Source of the DNA: an uncultured Clostridia bacterium
GTDB lineage: Bacteria; Bacillota_A; Clostridia; Christensenellales; Borkfalkiaceae
Reading direction: 5' to 3'
Length of the DNA: 17,566 nucleotides
NCBI GenBank assembly: GCA_934292955.1
Contig: CAKQXZ010000039.1
Coordinates: 1-17,566 of the forward strand
Under the pieces are notes generated by a model that was not told the DNA's origin, searched no databases, and saw only the letters and a program-made list of their open reading frames with translations. The position numbers and the translations under genes were made by a program. This document shows, one piece after another, positions 15,521-17,566 of the stretch. Numbering within the stretch: the stretch's first letter is position 1; each line of letters begins with the position of its first letter.

Positions 15521-15656
15521 TTAATATTCAGATGCTTACACCTACAAGAATAGAGCGAACCTTGTCTTTTGACCGTTTTTCGTTAATGATTCGTTGCGTT
15601 CACGCGATATACGTACGGTATTGTTAATGAAAGATTGCAGTATTACCTTATTAACG
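15521..15656. other. Intergenic stretch between terminator and operator region
   Basis: No coding region is seen here. It holds scattered ATTAAC-type motifs, including CATTAAC on the minus strand at 15629-15623 and 15588-15582. CGGTATTG at 15616-15623 is the inverted complement of CAATACCG inside the downstream terminator arm (15674-15681). I cannot assign a function to either. Confidence 0.4.
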
Positions 15657-15689
15657 AAAAAATGAGCCCGGTGCAATACCGAACTCATT
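15657..15689 (-). terminator. Intrinsic terminator of the tandem lipoprotein unit
   Basis: On the minus strand AATGAGTTCGGT pairs with ACCGGGCTCATT around a 5-nt loop, 12 bp including two adjacent G-U pairs. The stem is followed by a run of T (six including the last two stem bases). It lies about 60 nt after the stop of the 465-residue lipoprotein gene. On the plus strand the two G-U pairs become mismatches, which fits a terminator built for leftward transcription. It separates this unit from the GH36 operon. Confidence 0.88.
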
Positions 15690-15747
15690 CACTAAACACT
15701 TAATAATATATTTATCCGATATTTTGGCTTATTTTATATATTTCAAT

Positions 15748-17145
15748 TTAGCCAATTACCACAAGAACGGCTTCGCCCGCGGAAAGATTGAAAGACAGCG
15801 ATTTGCCGTTTTTGTTTTCGGTTGCGGACGAAGAATAACAAGTTGCAAACACTTCGCTGCCGAACGTAAGCGTTGCGTCCGAACTGCAGGTAAGCGAGTT
15901 GTTTACGACATGGTACGCGTTTTTGCCTTTATAGTCAAAGCAACCGACAAGAACGCTTTCGCCGTTTACGGAACTAAGATCGCCGTAAGACGAAAGGATA
16001 TCTTTTTCGGGAATTTCGCACGGGGTTTCGCCCGCAATCATAATCCCTTTTGAGAAAGAACACATAAGAACTTCGTCGATTTTTGCGACAAACTTGTTAA
16101 TTTCGGAAATATAATCGTAAGTTACAGTTTTGTTGCCGTTTTTATCGATAGGAGAACCTTTGAACTGCTCGTTGCCCGACGATAACGCGTCTACATAAGT
16201 AAAATATTGCAAGCCCTTGCACCCATAGGCAAGAGAACTGTTTACAAGCCATCTGAGTTCGCCCGCGTCGGGAACTTTTACCTTCTTTCTGAAAGACGAA
16301 CATTGGATATACGTCCAAAAAGGAATTTCGTACTTTGCGGCATATTCCCTTATGACCGACATATTGACGTAATAATCGGGACTTATATATGTGGTATGAA
16401 CGGGATAAAAATCATAAGACAGAATCTGCGGAGCGTAAGTTTTGCAATAGTTTTCGACGTATTGCTCGTAAGAATAGTCCGCGGGATAATCGTCTCCGCC
16501 GTACAACTGCACATTAGTTGCATAATTTGGATAAAGATTTGAATGATACAGATATTTCTTTCCGAAAAGTTCGCGAAGAATCTGCTTTGACTGCGTGATT
16601 TTTGAAAACTGTTTTTCGTTGGGTTCGTCTTTTACTATAAGCCCGCCGAGCGCGCTCGATTTGTTCTTTATGAGCGACTGATAAAGAGACGTTTCGGCAA
16701 GACTTATATCGGTAAAAGAACCGAGCCCGTTGCCGACAGCGACGTAAGAAAGATTATACTTTTCGCATAATTTAAGAGCGGCTTTAATTTCTTCGGGATT
16801 GTTTTCGGCTCGCTCGTAAAGCCCGTAAACAGTGTTTATTCCCGATTCCGCAATTGCTTTGTAATGAGAGTCGGTTATCATAGAAACGCTGTAATCGCCC
16901 GTTTTTGGCGGCGCGCCGTTATAGGCTGCAATGGGCATGGTTTTATGATCGAACTGTTTCATCCAGAACGAATTATAAGTTTTGTTGGTAACGATTTCGG
17001 GCAGAACGATATCTCCGCCGCCCGACGACGAAGAATCTCCGCCTGTTCCCGAAGAAGAATTATCTCCCGAAGAAACGCAACCCGACGAAAAAGCGAATAT
17101 GACGGATAACAGTAAAGATATTATCAATGCCGTTATTTTTTTCAT
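15748..17145 (-). CDS. Lipoprotein with a glycosidase-like TIM-barrel core (DEP motif)
   Basis: A 465-residue protein with a lipobox (FSSGC, Cys23) followed by a Ser/Gly-rich linker (24-45) that would hold the domain off the membrane. Residues about 60-320 look like a (beta/alpha)8 barrel: FWMKQFDHKTMPIAAYNGAP at its start, GLIVKDEPNEKQF at 168-180, ILSYDFYPVH at 241-250, and WTYIQC and LQYFTY on late strands. The C-terminal 100 residues resemble the beta domain closing many such barrels. Glu174 of DEP is the best candidate catalytic acid; I cannot name the partner with confidence. I do not recognise a characterised family, so the activity is inferred. The GGAG site is 10 nt before the ATG. 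It starts 18 nt after a paralogue and ends before a strong terminator. Confidence 0.7.
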   Translation of the reverse strand: MKKITALIISLLLSVIFAFSSGCVSSGDNSSSGTGGDSSSSGGGDIVLPEIVTNKTYNSFWMKQFDHKTMPIAAYNGAPPKTGDYSVSMITDSHYKAIAESGINTVYGLYERAENNPEEIKAALKLCEKYNLSYVAVGNGLGSFTDISLAETSLYQSLIKNKSSALGGLIVKDEPNEKQFSKITQSKQILRELFGKKYLYHSNLYPNYATNVQLYGGDDYPADYSYEQYVENYCKTYAPQILSYDFYPVHTTYISPDYYVNMSVIREYAAKYEIPFWTYIQCSSFRKKVKVPDAGELRWLVNSSLAYGCKGLQYFTYVDALSSGNEQFKGSPIDKNGNKTVTYDYISEINKFVAKIDEVLMCSFSKGIMIAGETPCEIPEKDILSSYGDLSSVNGESVLVGCFDYKGKNAYHVVNNSLTCSSDATLTFGSEVFATCYSSSATENKNGKSLSFNLSAGEAVLVVIG

Positions 17146-17163
17146 TTTTATACACTCCGAACG

Positions 17164-17566
17164 TTATTTTTCCACAATGAGAACGCCTTCGCCGCCGTCT
17201 AAAACAAGCGAAAGCTCTTTTGCGCGCATTTCGTTTTTTTGCCCGTGTTCGTAAACTTCGGCGCAGATTTCTTCGGTGAAACGCAGTTCTGCAGTTCTGT
17301 AACTTACGGGCGAACCGTTTACGATATAATACATATTCTTACCCGCATAATTAAAGCAACCGACGATTACCCCGCACGAATCGATATACCCGATTTTACC
17401 AAAAGAAGATAAGACTATTTTACTTTCGGGAACGGAGCAACCCGCGTCGCCCTGCACCATTACTCCTTTATGTTCGGCTTTAAGGAAGAACTTTTCTATA
17501 CGGCTTAATTCGTCGTTAAGTTTTTTAACGTAAGCGTAATGCTTCGTTCTTTTGCCGTCGCGCGTG
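17164..17566 (-). CDS. Paralogue of the DEP-motif lipoprotein, C-terminal part only
   Basis: The frame is open from the window edge (first full codon at 17565) to a stop at 17164-17166, giving the last 133 or so residues. They align with the end of the neighbouring 465-residue protein: a TxDGKRTKHYAY start matches its DKNGNKTVTYDY, then KGVM/KGIM, LSSFG/LSSYG, VGCFNYAGKNMY/VGCFDYKGKNAY and a final GEGVLIV/GEAVLVV. A shorter reading from an internal ATG at 17460 has no ribosome binding site and would cut a conserved block, so the gene surely continues beyond the window. Only the last barrel segment and the C-terminal beta domain are visible. The pair arose by duplication and is probably co-transcribed. 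Confidence 0.85.
   Translation of the reverse strand, partial: TRDGKRTKHYAYVKKLNDELSRIEKFFLKAEHKGVMVQGDAGCSVPESKIVLSSFGKIGYIDSCGVIVGCFNYAGKNMYYIVNGSPVSYRTAELRFTEEICAEVYEHGQKNEMRAKELSLVLDGGEGVLIVEK

Noticed and set aside
1..17566. Transposases, integrases, tRNA or rRNA genes, phage or defence genes
   Set aside because: None was recognised on either strand; the window is a continuous carbohydrate-metabolism locus with no sign of a mobile element.

Overview
The window is one stretch of a bacterial glycan-utilisation locus. Every gene I can support is on the minus strand, so transcription runs from right to left. Strong AGGAGG-type ribosome binding sites, lipobox signal peptides, sigma-A-type promoters, a CUT1 sugar ABC importer without its own ATPase, and a cytoplasmic GH36 and GH78 pair all point to a Gram-positive, Clostridia-like (probably gut) Firmicute. 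That assignment is inference; no phylogenetic marker gene is present.

Right end (17566-15657): a truncated lipoprotein-type gene and its full-length tandem paralogue. The intact copy is a lipoprotein with a Ser/Gly linker, a TIM-barrel-like glycosidase-type core with a DEP motif, and a C-terminal beta domain. A clear intrinsic terminator (15657-15689) closes this unit.

Centre (15540-2674): an apparent eight-gene operon of about 12.7 kb. It has a near-consensus promoter (TTGACT-17-TATAAT) preceded by helically phased TTGCRA repeats that look like AraC-family operators. The order is GH36 alpha-galactosidase, AraC regulator, large Ig/carbohydrate-binding-like lipoprotein, DUF4091-type lipoprotein, small lipoprotein, sugar-binding lipoprotein, and two permeases. 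Spacings are 0-60 nt or short overlaps. An intercistronic hairpin at 9252-9276 separates the surface-binding protein from the DUF4091 gene.

Left end (2623-1): a cytoplasmic GH78-like rhamnosidase with its own promoter and a hairpin leader, then a 310-base stretch. That stretch holds a sigma-A-type promoter, a palindromic operator and a ribosome binding site in front of a possible ORF. The first codons of this ORF run into seven perfect GCAA repeats at the window edge, a layout typical of phase-variable genes.

Working model (inference): three surface lipoproteins carrying five related beta-sandwich domains capture a glycan. DEP-motif TIM-barrel lipoproteins may trim it. The solute-binding protein and two permeases import the oligosaccharide, and cytoplasmic GH36 and GH78 enzymes remove terminal alpha-galactosyl and alpha-rhamnosyl residues. 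The AraC protein would sense an intracellular sugar and act on the promoter of its own operon.
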